DNA from: Trebonia sp963843745
GTDB lineage: Bacteria; Actinomycetota; Actinomycetes; Streptosporangiales; Streptosporangiaceae
Reading direction: 5' to 3'
NCBI GenBank assembly: GCA_963843745.1
Contig: CAWJLP010000007.1
Coordinates: forward strand, 434,001-498,000
DNA: 64,000 nucleotides
Both the position numbers and the translations under genes were made by a program. Below the pieces are notes generated by a model, which did no database searches, was not told the DNA's origin, and saw only the letters and a program-made list of their open reading frames with translations. Position 1 is the first letter of the stretch. Each line of letters begins with the position of its first letter. Below, piece by piece: positions 34,346-42,118 of this stretch.

Positions 34346-35662
34346 CCAGTCCAGCGCCGCGGCGGCCGTCCAGGACTGGTTGAGGCTGCCCAGCGGGGCG
34401 CCGGTCATCGGGTGGTAGTACTCGGCGTACGTCTCGTCGCCAAGCTGTCCGAGCGAGGTCTCCCGCAGTCGCGCGGCGAGGTCGTGCTCGCCGGAGCGGT
34501 GCAGCGCCCAGGTGAGCAGCCAGGTGAAGACCGGCCACACCGGGCCGCGCCAGTAGCACTCCGGGTTGAACGCGGGAGAGCACGGCGACGTGGACGGCGG
34601 CAGCGGCCACTTCAGGCCCGGATGGCCCGCCCAGCGCGGCCCGGTGAGCAGCGTGACGAGGCGCTGCCGCAGGTAGCGCGGCATGCCTCCGGCGATCAGC
34701 GGGGCGAAGCCGGCGACCGTCTCGGTTCGCAGCCATGAGCCGGTCCTGAGGTCGACATCGGCGGCCAGGCCCGACGCCTCGTCGACGTGGCAGAAAACAG
34801 CCGCCCGGGCCTGGGCGGCGTAGTCCTTGAGCTCGGCTGCGCCGTCGGTTTTTCGCAGCCGCGCGGCGAGGGCGGCCAGCATGTCGGAGGCGGCGGCGTA
34901 GATGGCGGTGAACAGCACGTCGCCGACCTGGAAGCTGCCGGATTCGCGCAGCAGGCCCGCGTCGTACCCGGCCTCCTTGGCCTCCTCCACCAGCCACAGA
35001 TACCTGTCGTACTCACCGTCGGTCGGCCGCTGCCCGGCGCTCGACACGTGCGCCTTGTCACGGCGGGTGTAGGCGGGCAGGTCAGGGCCGACCAGAACGT
35101 TGTCATAGGGAATGTCCCACCGGGGCGAGTTGTCCGTGCCGCTCTCCCAGCCGTGGAACAGCGTGATCAGCCCGGTGGACTTGTCGGCCCTGTCGCGGGC
35201 CAGGAACCGGTGCCAGGCGAGGAGCTTCGGGTACAGGTGCGCCGCCCAGCCGAGGGTGAGCTCATGCTCCTGTCCGCCCTTGGCCGCGGCGACCGCGAGG
35301 ATCCTGTCGACGGCGATGGCGTGCACGGGCGGGTCGATGATGCCGCTCGTCGCGGGCGCCGCCGGGGCGTCTTCGTTGAACCGCGCGCACTGCCACTGCG
35401 CAGGTCCAGGCCAGTACCCGTCGGCGGCGGGGTCGAAGACGATGTGCGGGACCATGCCGTTGCGCCACTGGCCGGCGAAAAGCGAATCGAGTTCCAGCCG
35501 GGCGCGGGGCAGGTCGACGGTGGCCAGGCCGATCGCGTTGAACGCGGCGTCCCAGCTCCACTGATGGGGGTAGAGGGTTGGCGAGGCCTTGGTGATGAGG
35601 CCGGCGCTGTTATCTCGCAATATGTAGGCCGCTCGGGCGGCAAGACTCAATGATCCAGACAT
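34325..35662 (-). CDS. GH63-family glucosylglycerate hydrolase-like enzyme
   Basis: 445 residues, the same length as mycobacterial glucosylglycerate hydrolase (GgH), which it strongly resembles: LYPHQWSWDAAFNAIGLA with the catalytic Asp, FHGWESGTDNSPRWD, SDGEYDRYLWL-like PTDGEYDRYLWL, YWRGPVWPVFTWL, and AEYYHPMTGAPLGSLNQSW with the second catalytic acid. GgH breaks glucosylglycerate, a compatible solute stored under nitrogen limitation, into glucose and glycerate. ATG 35662. It sits alone on the minus strand inside the redox cluster. Specificity for mannosylglycerate cannot be excluded. Confidence 0.85.
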   Translation of the reverse strand: MSGSLSLAARAAYILRDNSAGLITKASPTLYPHQWSWDAAFNAIGLATVDLPRARLELDSLFAGQWRNGMVPHIVFDPAADGYWPGPAQWQCARFNEDAPAAPATSGIIDPPVHAIAVDRILAVAAAKGGQEHELTLGWAAHLYPKLLAWHRFLARDRADKSTGLITLFHGWESGTDNSPRWDIPYDNVLVGPDLPAYTRRDKAHVSSAGQRPTDGEYDRYLWLVEEAKEAGYDAGLLRESGSFQVGDVLFTAIYAAASDMLAALAARLRKTDGAAELKDYAAQARAAVFCHVDEASGLAADVDLRTGSWLRTETVAGFAPLIAGGMPRYLRQRLVTLLTGPRWAGHPGLKWPLPPSTSPCSPAFNPECYWRGPVWPVFTWLLTWALHRSGEHDLAARLRETSLGQLGDETYAEYYHPMTGAPLGSLNQSWTAAAALDWLLDDRE

Positions 35663-35937
35663 CGTTATGTTACAACCAGGTTTCCAAACATGACGATCAT
35701 GTTAACTACGAGGGCAGCAGGCATCTTCCGAAAACGTGCGTGCCTAACACGCGCGTTACCAAACTGAAAGTTACCCCCACTAAAAGTTACCCCCACTAGA
35801 TGACCGGAGTTGCGCAAGAGATGCCCCCGGAGGCAACACCATTGATGAAGCTAGGGGATAGCAGCCGTTGCGGGTCGGTCAGCCGGCTCAGAGACGGCTC
35901 ATAGCCTGTACCGATGCTCTCTTGTGTTTCGTGACCC
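35663..35937. promoter_or_regulatory. Divergent intergenic region with a 16-bp tandem repeat
   Basis: Between the glycosidase and the ferric-reductase-like gene. AAAGTTACCCCCACTA occurs twice exactly in tandem (35767-35782 and 35783-35798). A short palindromic motif GCGTGCCTAACACGC lies at about 35739-35753 and recurs in shortened form near 48272. The region is less GC-rich than its surroundings, fitting promoters for both genes. Confidence 0.55.
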
Positions 35938-36603
35938 ATGCTTGAGAACGTGAGCGGAATCAACTCTTCTACCGCGCTGTGGTACGCGAGCCGCGCGACC
36001 GGCGTGGTCGCGCTGCTGCTGCTGACCGCGGTGCTGCTTCTCGGCCTGCTGGTGACCAGGCAGGGCCGGCTGCCGGGCCTGCCGCGGTTCGCGGTCACCG
36101 GCCTGCACAGGAACCTGTCGCTGATCGCCGTCGTGTTCGTCGCGCTGCACGTGGTGACCGCCGTCGGCGACAGCTACGTGAACATCCCGCTCACCGCCGC
36201 GATCGTCCCGCTGGCCTCGCCGTACGAGCGCCTGTGGCTCGGCCTCGGCGCGGTAAGCCTCGACATCATGCTCGCGGTCATCGTGACCAGCCTGCTGCGC
36301 AGGCACCTGAGCCGCCGACTGTGGCGCGGGGTGCACCTGCTGGCGTACGTGAGCTGGCCGGTCGCCTGGCTGCACAGCATTTTCTCGAGCCCCGACATGC
36401 GGCACGGCGAGCTGTTCCTGCTCGCGGTGGCCTGCGCCCTGCTGGTCGTCATCGCGGTCGGCTGGCGGCTGGCCGCGGCGGCCCGCGACCTGCCGCGCGC
36501 CGAACGAGTCGGGCATCTGATGGCCACGATGCACCACCCGATGTCCGCGATGCACCACCGCGCGGAGATGCACCGGGCGCCTGAGAGGACAACCCGCCCA
36601 TGA
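35938..36603 (+). CDS. Ferric-reductase-like transmembrane protein
   Basis: 221 residues with six TM helices and His residues suited to bind two b-type hemes: LHRNLSL and ALHVVTAVGD in one pair, GVHLLAYVSWP and WLHSIF in the other. This matches the ferric reductase-like (MsrQ/FRD) transmembrane domain, which moves electrons across the membrane. ATG 35938, or GTG 35950. The stop overlaps the NuoF-like gene as ATGA. No NAD- or FAD-binding domain is attached; the next gene supplies one. Confidence 0.88.
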   Translation: MLENVSGINSSTALWYASRATGVVALLLLTAVLLLGLLVTRQGRLPGLPRFAVTGLHRNLSLIAVVFVALHVVTAVGDSYVNIPLTAAIVPLASPYERLWLGLGAVSLDIMLAVIVTSLLRRHLSRRLWRGVHLLAYVSWPVAWLHSIFSSPDMRHGELFLLAVACALLVVIAVGWRLAAAARDLPRAERVGHLMATMHHPMSAMHHRAEMHRAPERTTRP

Positions 36604-37913
36604 CCGCGGCCACCCAGGGCTTGCCCGCCGAGGACACCGCCACCATCCTGCCGCGGCTGCTGCCACGCGACGGCCAGCGGCCGGAGAACTGGCACGCGCA
36701 CACCGCACGGCACGGCCGGCTGCCCTACCGCGACCGCCGCCGCGACCTGATCGATGACCTTACCGCGGCCGGGCTCACCGGACGCGGCGGCGCCGCGTTC
36801 CCCGCGGGTCGCAAGCTGTCGGCCGTGCTCGACGCGGCGGCCAAGCGGCGCAGGGCCCCGGTCGTCATCGCGAACGGAGCGGAGAGCGAGCCGGCCAGCG
36901 AGAAGGACGCCACGCTGCTGTGGCTCGCCCCGCACCTGGTGCTCGACGGCCTCCAGCTCGCCGCCGAGGCGGTCGGCGCGGACCAGGCCATCCTGTACAC
37001 GCACGTGGACCGGCGCAACGACGTGGGCAGGCGGCTGCGGCAAGCCATCGCGGAACGCGTCGCCGTCGGCGCGGACCGGGTAGCGGTACAGCTCGCGGAG
37101 GCCCCGCCGCGCTTCCTGTCCGGCCAGGAGACGGCGCTGGTCAGCCACTTGGCGGGCGGGCCCGCGATCCCCACCTTCATACCGCCGCGGATCACCGAAC
37201 GGGGGCTGCTCGGCGCACCGACGCTCGTGCAGAACGCCGAGACGCTGGCCCACATGGCGCTCATCGCGCGGCATGGCCCGCGGTGGTTCCGGCAGGTAGG
37301 CACCGCGGCCGAACCCGGCTCGATGCTGTGCACCATCCGCCGCGCTGACGGAGCGCCGCGCGTCGTCGAGGTCCCCCTCGGCATGCCGCTGAAGGCCCTG
37401 CTCAGTGACGTGCGGGCCGATCAGGCGGTGCTGATCGGCGGGTACCACGGCAGCTGGCTGCCGGCCACCGAGGCGGTGCGGCTGACGCTGGACAACCAGT
37501 CGCTCGCCGCGGCGGGTGCCCGGGTCGGCGCCGGGATCCTGTTGACCCCGCCGCCGGATCGGTGCGCGCTGATCGAGACGGCCGCGGTCGTTCGGTATCT
37601 GGCTCTTGAATCCGCCGGCCAGTGCGGACCGTGCCTGAACGGGCTGCCGCGGATGGCCGCCGCCCTCACCGAGATCGCCGTCGGCCGCCAGCGCGGCCAG
37701 ACGCAGGCGGACGTGGAGCGGTGGGCCGGGCTGGTCACCGGGCGCGGCGCCTGCCATCACCCGGACGGCACGGCGCGGTTCGTGCGCAGCGCGCTGATCA
37801 CGTTCGCCGCCGAGGTCAGCCGGCACCAGCGGGGCCAGTGCACCGGGACGAGCAAGCGGCCGTTCCTGCCGATCCCGCACGGCTCGGCACGCACGGAAGA
37901 GGACTGGATGTGA
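36600..37913 (+). CDS. NuoF-like NADH/FMN/Fe-S flavoprotein
   Basis: 437 residues like the NADH-binding subunit of complex I. TGRGGAAFPAGRKL is the FMN/NADH Gly-rich loop, NGAESEPASEKDATLL follows, then an SLBB-like region. In the Fe-S region ESAGQCGPCLNGLPRM keeps two cysteines with the first canonical Cys replaced by Ala, and another Cys lies in GACHHPDG, so the cluster would be atypical. Soluble NADH oxidation delivering electrons to the ferredoxin or the heme protein is the likely role. Overlaps both neighbours by four bases. Confidence 0.85.
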   Translation: MTAATQGLPAEDTATILPRLLPRDGQRPENWHAHTARHGRLPYRDRRRDLIDDLTAAGLTGRGGAAFPAGRKLSAVLDAAAKRRRAPVVIANGAESEPASEKDATLLWLAPHLVLDGLQLAAEAVGADQAILYTHVDRRNDVGRRLRQAIAERVAVGADRVAVQLAEAPPRFLSGQETALVSHLAGGPAIPTFIPPRITERGLLGAPTLVQNAETLAHMALIARHGPRWFRQVGTAAEPGSMLCTIRRADGAPRVVEVPLGMPLKALLSDVRADQAVLIGGYHGSWLPATEAVRLTLDNQSLAAAGARVGAGILLTPPPDRCALIETAAVVRYLALESAGQCGPCLNGLPRMAAALTEIAVGRQRGQTQADVERWAGLVTGRGACHHPDGTARFVRSALITFAAEVSRHQRGQCTGTSKRPFLPIPHGSARTEEDWM

Positions 37914-38110
37914 GCGAGAAACTGCTGGTCAACCCAATCGAGTGCGAGGGGCACGGGGCGTGCGCCGAGCTGCTGCCCGAGATGATCCGCTTGGACGAGT
38001 GGGGTTACCCGATCGTGGACGGGCGTCCGGTCCCCGCGGGCCTGGAGCGCGACGCCCGGGCGGCCGTGAGCGCCTGCCCGACGCTCGCGCTGCGCCTGCT
38101 GCGCTCGTAA
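37910..38110 (+). CDS. [3Fe-4S]-type ferredoxin
   Basis: 66 residues from GTG 37910 (GTGA overlap with the NuoF-like gene). Cys12 and Cys18 in IECEGHGACAELLP and Cys56 in VSACPTLAL give the three-cysteine pattern of actinobacterial 3Fe-4S ferredoxins, where the remaining position is His/Gly. It is probably the electron carrier between the NuoF-like protein and the membrane heme protein or another acceptor. A strong hairpin follows. Confidence 0.9.
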   Translation: MSEKLLVNPIECEGHGACAELLPEMIRLDEWGYPIVDGRPVPAGLERDARAAVSACPTLALRLLRS

Positions 38111-38120
38111 CACGCTTCCA

Positions 38121-38154
38121 CGAAGAGGCCGTCCCTGCGGGGACGGCCTCTTCG
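38121..38154 (+). terminator. Strong hairpin ending the redox operon
   Basis: Perfect 15-bp stem CGAAGAGGCCGTCCC / GGGACGGCCTCTTCG with loop TGCG, eleven bases after the ferredoxin stop. There is no long T-run. Confidence 0.8.
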
Positions 38155-38164
38155 CGTTCTGTGC

Positions 38165-38211
38165 TTGACGCTGCCAACTGAGTGCGTCTATCTTATGAAA
38201 GTAACTTTCAT
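38165..38211 (+). promoter_or_regulatory. Promoter and palindromic operator of the MFS-TetR operon
   Basis: TTGACG (38165-38170) and TATCTT (38189-38194) are spaced 18 bases. Immediately downstream, over the likely start site, lies ATGAAAGTAACTTTCAT (38195-38211), a palindrome with 8-bp arms around one base. Position and symmetry fit a TetR-family operator, and the operon encodes a TetR-family protein. Confidence 0.75.
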
Positions 38212-38243
38212 TTAAGAGTGACATCCGGAAGGTGGTGACTCTC

Positions 38244-39839
38244 ATGAAGGACTCGACCCGCCGCTGGTGGGCGATGGCCGCGATCTCGGTGAGCGTGCTG
38301 GTGGTGAGCCTGGACCTGACCGTGCTCAGCCTGGCGCTGCCGACCATCGCCGGGACCATGCACGCGTCAACGGCGGACCTGCAGTGGATCACCGACGCCT
38401 ACTCCCTGGTGATCGCCGCCTTGATCCTCCCGGCCGGCCTGCTCGGCGACCGCTACGGGCGGAAGAAGGTGCTGCTCGCCGCGCTCGTCGTGTTCGCCGC
38501 CGGCTCGGTGTGGTGCGCCTACTCGGCCAGCGTGGGTGAGCTGATCGCCGCGCGGGCGGTGCTCGGCATCGGCGCCGCCGCCGTCTTCCCGATGGCGATC
38601 TCGGTCATCCCGGTCATGTTCGGCGAGCAGGAACGGCAGAAGGCGATCTCCGTGATGGCGGGAGCGCTCTTCCTCAGCTACCCGATCGGGCCGGTCGTCG
38701 GCGGCTTCCTGCTCGACCACTTCTGGTGGGGCTCTGTCTTCCTGATCAACGTGCCGGTCGTGGCGATCGCGCTCGTCGCCGTGACGCTCCTGCTGCCCGA
38801 GTCGCGGGCCACGAAGCGGCCACGCTTTGACTTCCCCGGCATCGTGATCTCGAGCGCGGGGCTCACCGCCCTCACGTACGGGTTCATCAGGGCGGGCCAG
38901 GACGGCTGGACCGACACCCCGGCGCTGGCGACGATCGTCGCGGGGCTGGCGATCCTCGCCGGCTTCGTCTGGTGGGAGCGGTTCGCGGCCCGGCGGAGCG
39001 GCAGCCAGCCGCTCGTCGACCTGTCGCTGTTCGGGGTGGCCAGCTTCCGGTGGGGCACGATCCTGATGACGTTCGTGTCGTTCGCGATGTTCGGCCTGTT
39101 CTTCACCGCTCCGCAGTACTTCCAGGACGTCCGCGGCGCCACACCGCTTGGCAGCGGGCTGCGGCTGCTGCCGCTGATCGGCGGGATGCTCGTCGGCATG
39201 ATCGCGGGCAGCAGGCTCACCGAAGCGGTCAAGCTGCCCGACGGCACCCGCGGCGATCCGCGGGTGAGCGCCAAGCTTGCCGTCGCGGCCGGCTTCCTGG
39301 TGATGGCGGCCGGGCTGGTGATAGGCGCCTGCACCGGGCTCGGCTCCTCGGCCGGCTACGCAGTGCTGTGGATCACGATGACCGGGCTCGGCCTCGGGCT
39401 CGCAATGCCGGCCGCGATGAACGCCGCGGTCGGGCCGCTGACGGCGGAGCGCAGCGCCTCGGGCGGCGCCCTGATGTCCGCGGTCCGCCAGGTAGGCGCC
39501 ACCATTGGCGTCGCGGTACTCGGCACGCTGATCAGCAACGGCTACACCAGCCAGCTGCGCCTGGACGGACTGCCCTCGGCAGCCGCGTCGGCGGTCCGGT
39601 CGAGCGTCGCCGGCGGCGTCGCGGTGGCGCAGCAGCTCGGCTCGCCCGCGCTGCTCGACCTGGTGCGGTCCGCGTTCATCCACGGCATGGACATCATGCT
39701 CTGGACCTGCGGCGGGATCGCCGTCATCAGCGCCCTGCTGGCGCTCGCCTTCCTGCCGCGCCGCTTCACCCCGGCGCAGGACGCGCCCGCGGAGCCTGCT
39801 GACTCGGCCCGGCCGGCCGAGGCACAATTGAGAACGTGA
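38244..39839 (+). CDS. MFS drug exporter, DHA2 family (14 TM)
   Basis: 531 residues with about 14 TM segments. LDLTVLSLALPTIAG in TM1, GLLGDRYGRKK in loop 2-3 (motif A) and AAVFPMAISVIPVMF around TM5 are typical of the EmrB/QacA (DHA2) proton-driven multidrug exporters. ATG 38244 is chosen: GGAAGG lies about 12 bases upstream; GTG 38232 and 38235 are closer to it. Its stop overlaps the tetR gene by four bases. The substrate is unknown; it may also be an inducer. Confidence 0.93.
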   Translation: MKDSTRRWWAMAAISVSVLVVSLDLTVLSLALPTIAGTMHASTADLQWITDAYSLVIAALILPAGLLGDRYGRKKVLLAALVVFAAGSVWCAYSASVGELIAARAVLGIGAAAVFPMAISVIPVMFGEQERQKAISVMAGALFLSYPIGPVVGGFLLDHFWWGSVFLINVPVVAIALVAVTLLLPESRATKRPRFDFPGIVISSAGLTALTYGFIRAGQDGWTDTPALATIVAGLAILAGFVWWERFAARRSGSQPLVDLSLFGVASFRWGTILMTFVSFAMFGLFFTAPQYFQDVRGATPLGSGLRLLPLIGGMLVGMIAGSRLTEAVKLPDGTRGDPRVSAKLAVAAGFLVMAAGLVIGACTGLGSSAGYAVLWITMTGLGLGLAMPAAMNAAVGPLTAERSASGGALMSAVRQVGATIGVAVLGTLISNGYTSQLRLDGLPSAAASAVRSSVAGGVAVAQQLGSPALLDLVRSAFIHGMDIMLWTCGGIAVISALLALAFLPRRFTPAQDAPAEPADSARPAEAQLRT

Positions 39840-40444
39840 CCGACGTAGACCTGCCGCAGACGAGCTTGCGGGAACGGAAGAAGGCCAGGACGCGCGCTGC
39901 CATCAGGGAGCACGCGCTCCGGCTTTTCCGCGAACAGGGCTACGACGCCACCACGGTCGAGCAGATCGCCGCCGCCGCCGAGGTCTCCCCGTCCACGTTC
40001 TTCCGTTACTTCCCGACGAAGGAAGACGTCGTCCTTCGCGACGCTCTCGACGACCGTATGTTCGAGGCCTTCGAACGCCAGCCCCAGTCGCTGCCCCCGA
40101 TCGCCGCGCTGCGTGCCGCCATCCGCGAGGGAATCGCAACGCTGACGGCAGCGGAATGGGACGAGTTCCGCGAGACGTCGGCGCTCGGCATGTCGATCCC
40201 TGAGGTCCGCGCGCGCATGCTGGACGAGATGACCAGAACGATCGACATGATGGCCGAGGCGCTAGCGAAGCGGACCGGCCGGGACCCCGACGACCTGGCA
40301 GTCCGCGTGTCGGTCGGCGCCATCATAGGTGTCATCATGGCGATCATGCGCCCGGACCACCTGGCCGGGGGCCACGTGAACGAGCAGGCCTTCGACCGGA
40401 TCGACGAGGCCTTGTCCCTCCTGGAATCCGGCCTGCCGCTGTAA
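39836..40444 (+). CDS. TetR/AcrR-family repressor
   Basis: 202 residues. The N-terminal helix-turn-helix is in TTVEQIAAAAEVSPSTFFRYFPTKEDVV, and the rest is a helical ligand-binding domain with a C-terminal helix. GTG 39836 overlaps the exporter's stop (GTGA), so the regulator is made together with the pump it most likely represses through the palindrome at 38195-38211. Confidence 0.93.
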   Translation: MTDVDLPQTSLRERKKARTRAAIREHALRLFREQGYDATTVEQIAAAAEVSPSTFFRYFPTKEDVVLRDALDDRMFEAFERQPQSLPPIAALRAAIREGIATLTAAEWDEFRETSALGMSIPEVRARMLDEMTRTIDMMAEALAKRTGRDPDDLAVRVSVGAIIGVIMAIMRPDHLAGGHVNEQAFDRIDEALSLLESGLPL

Positions 40445-40482
40445 CCCCCTCTCGGGTGAAGCGAGGGGCGCAGTGGCGCAAA

Positions 40483-40528
40483 GGCGCGTTGTTCGGGGCC
40501 TCGCTCTCAGGCCCCGACTGAACGCGCC
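40483..40528 (+). terminator. Long hairpin after the MFS-TetR operon
   Basis: GGCGCGTT pairs with AACGCGCC, and inside it TCGGGGCCT pairs with AGGCCCCGA around a seven-base loop. A second hairpin CCCTGCGCC/GGCGCAGGG follows at 40572-40603. Together they probably end the operon before pirin. Confidence 0.65.
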
Positions 40529-40689
40529 GTACCACCACAAGCCCCGCGCGCACCGCGCCTGGGCAAGCCCTCCCTGCGCCAAGCCCACGCTCTGGGCGCA
40601 GGGAATGTTGAAGCTTCATGTATCGTTGCCGTTGTTGGCTGCCCGGGCGACCGGGTATGACAGCCCAGGCCAACCGCGAGGAGCACATC

Positions 40690-41679
40690 ATGCCAGCCGT
40701 CACCGTCGAGAATCTCCTGGTCCTGCCCCGTGTCACCGAGCCAGGCCCGGAGGGCGAGCGCCCGGTGGTCAAGGTCACCACAGCCCCGTCCGGCTACGAG
40801 GGCGAAGGGTTCCCGGTGCGGCGCGCCTTCGCCGGAGTCGACCTGAAGCAGCTCGACCCGTTCGTGCACATGGACCAGATGGGCGAGGTCGAGTACGCCC
40901 CCGGGGAGCCGAAGGGCACGCCGTGGCACCCGCACCGCGGCTTCGAGACCGTCACCTACATCATCGACGGCGTCTTCAGGCACCAGGACTCCAACGGCGG
41001 CGGCGGCCTGATCACCAACGGCGACACGCAGTGGATGACCGCCGGCGGCGGCATCCTGCACATCGAGGAGCCGCCGGAGGACCTGGTGATGAGCGGCGGC
41101 CTCTTCCACGGCTTCCAGCTCTGGGTCAACCTGCCCGCCAGGCTGAAGATGACCCAGCCGCGCTACCAGGACATCAGGGCCGGCCAGGTCGCGCTGCTGA
41201 CCTCGGCGGACGGCGGCGCGCTGCTCAGGGTCATCGCGGGCGAGATCGACGGGCACGCGGGCCCCGGCGTCACGCACACCCCGATCGCGCTGGTGCACGC
41301 CACGGTCTCGCCCGGCGCCCAGGTGCGGATCCCGTGGCGCGGGGACTTCAACGCGCTCGGCTACGTGCTGGCGGGCTCGGGCTCGGTCGGCGCGGACCGC
41401 CGGCCGGTACGGACCGGACAGCTCGCCGTGTTCGGCGCCGGCGAGTCGATCACCTTCGCCGCGGACACCAAGATGGACGGCCCGAGCCCGTCGCTGGACA
41501 TCCTGCTGCTCGGCGGCGAGCCGATCAGGGAGCCGGTCGCGGCCTACGGCCCGTTCGTCATGAACACCCGCGCCGAGCTCGTCCAGGCCTTCGAGGACTA
41601 CCAGGCCGGCCGCCTAGGCTCCATCCCGGCCGCCGCGATCGTCCCCGAAGCCCCCCACCCAGGCCACGACGTCCTCTAA
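40690..41679 (+). CDS. Pirin-family protein
   Basis: 329-residue bicupin. The N-terminal cupin holds the metal-binding histidines in PWHPHRGFETVTYIIDG and the Glu in HIEEPP; the C-terminal pirin domain follows (about residues 190-300). Pirins bind Fe and have been linked to quercetinase activity or redox-dependent regulation; the role here is open. ATG 40690 has GAGGAG eight bases upstream. The last codons (GHDVL) and the stop lie in a 51-bp tandem duplication. A palindrome TGAAGCTTCA (about 40609-40618) lies in the upstream region. Confidence 0.9.
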   Translation: MPAVTVENLLVLPRVTEPGPEGERPVVKVTTAPSGYEGEGFPVRRAFAGVDLKQLDPFVHMDQMGEVEYAPGEPKGTPWHPHRGFETVTYIIDGVFRHQDSNGGGGLITNGDTQWMTAGGGILHIEEPPEDLVMSGGLFHGFQLWVNLPARLKMTQPRYQDIRAGQVALLTSADGGALLRVIAGEIDGHAGPGVTHTPIALVHATVSPGAQVRIPWRGDFNALGYVLAGSGSVGADRRPVRTGQLAVFGAGESITFAADTKMDGPSPSLDILLLGGEPIREPVAAYGPFVMNTRAELVQAFEDYQAGRLGSIPAAAIVPEAPHPGHDVL

Positions 41680-41761
41680 CCGGTACCGGCCTCGGCGCCG
41701 TACGGGCACCGAGGCCACGACGTCCTCTAACCGGTACCGGCCTCGGCGCCGTACGGGCACC
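41661..41761. repeat. 51-bp tandem duplication over the pirin 3' end
   Basis: Copy 1 (41661-41711) and copy 2 (41712-41761) are identical for 50 bases, from AGGCCACGACG to GGGCACC. Each contains the last pirin codons and stop. Copy 2 lies in the noncoding region. Confidence 0.9.
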
Positions 41762-41841
41762 AGCTGCTGCTTCTCTGCCACCACGCCAACCCCTTCCGGC
41801 GCTAGCGCCCCGTCCACGGCCCGCGCGGCCGCAGAGAGCAA

Positions 41842-42098
41842 CTTCGTATCGGTTTTCGCCCCTCATTCCGGACAAATCGGGCGCAGAAGGGGCCAAAAGT
41901 GATACGAAGATGGCCTATGGTCCAGGTCCAGCCAACTCCCCATCACTTCTGACCAGTTTTGCGACCGATATGTCCGATTTATCCCCACGTAACTGATGGG
42001 GAGTTGGCCGCAGCGACCTCCGGGCGCGGAACGTCGCGCCCCGAAGGCGGTCGATGGGCCATCGACGACACTCTTTGGTGGACGATGGCCCATCGACC
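41842..42098. repeat. Block of three consecutive inverted repeats
   Basis: Between convergent pirin and the S53 peptidase. IR1 (41842-41909) has 22-base arms beginning CTTCGTATC, with three mismatches. IR2 (41931-41945 / 41994-42008) has perfect 15-bp arms GCCAACTCCCCATCA. IR3 (42049-42064 / 42083-42098) has perfect 16-bp arms GGTCGATGGGCCATCG. Loops contain related GTCCGATTT/CCGGACAAATCGG sequences. The block could be a repeat element, a strong bidirectional terminator, or encode a structured RNA. No gene is visible. Confidence 0.75.
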
Positions 42099-42118
42099 AC
42101 GTTCGCATCCGCTAGGGG

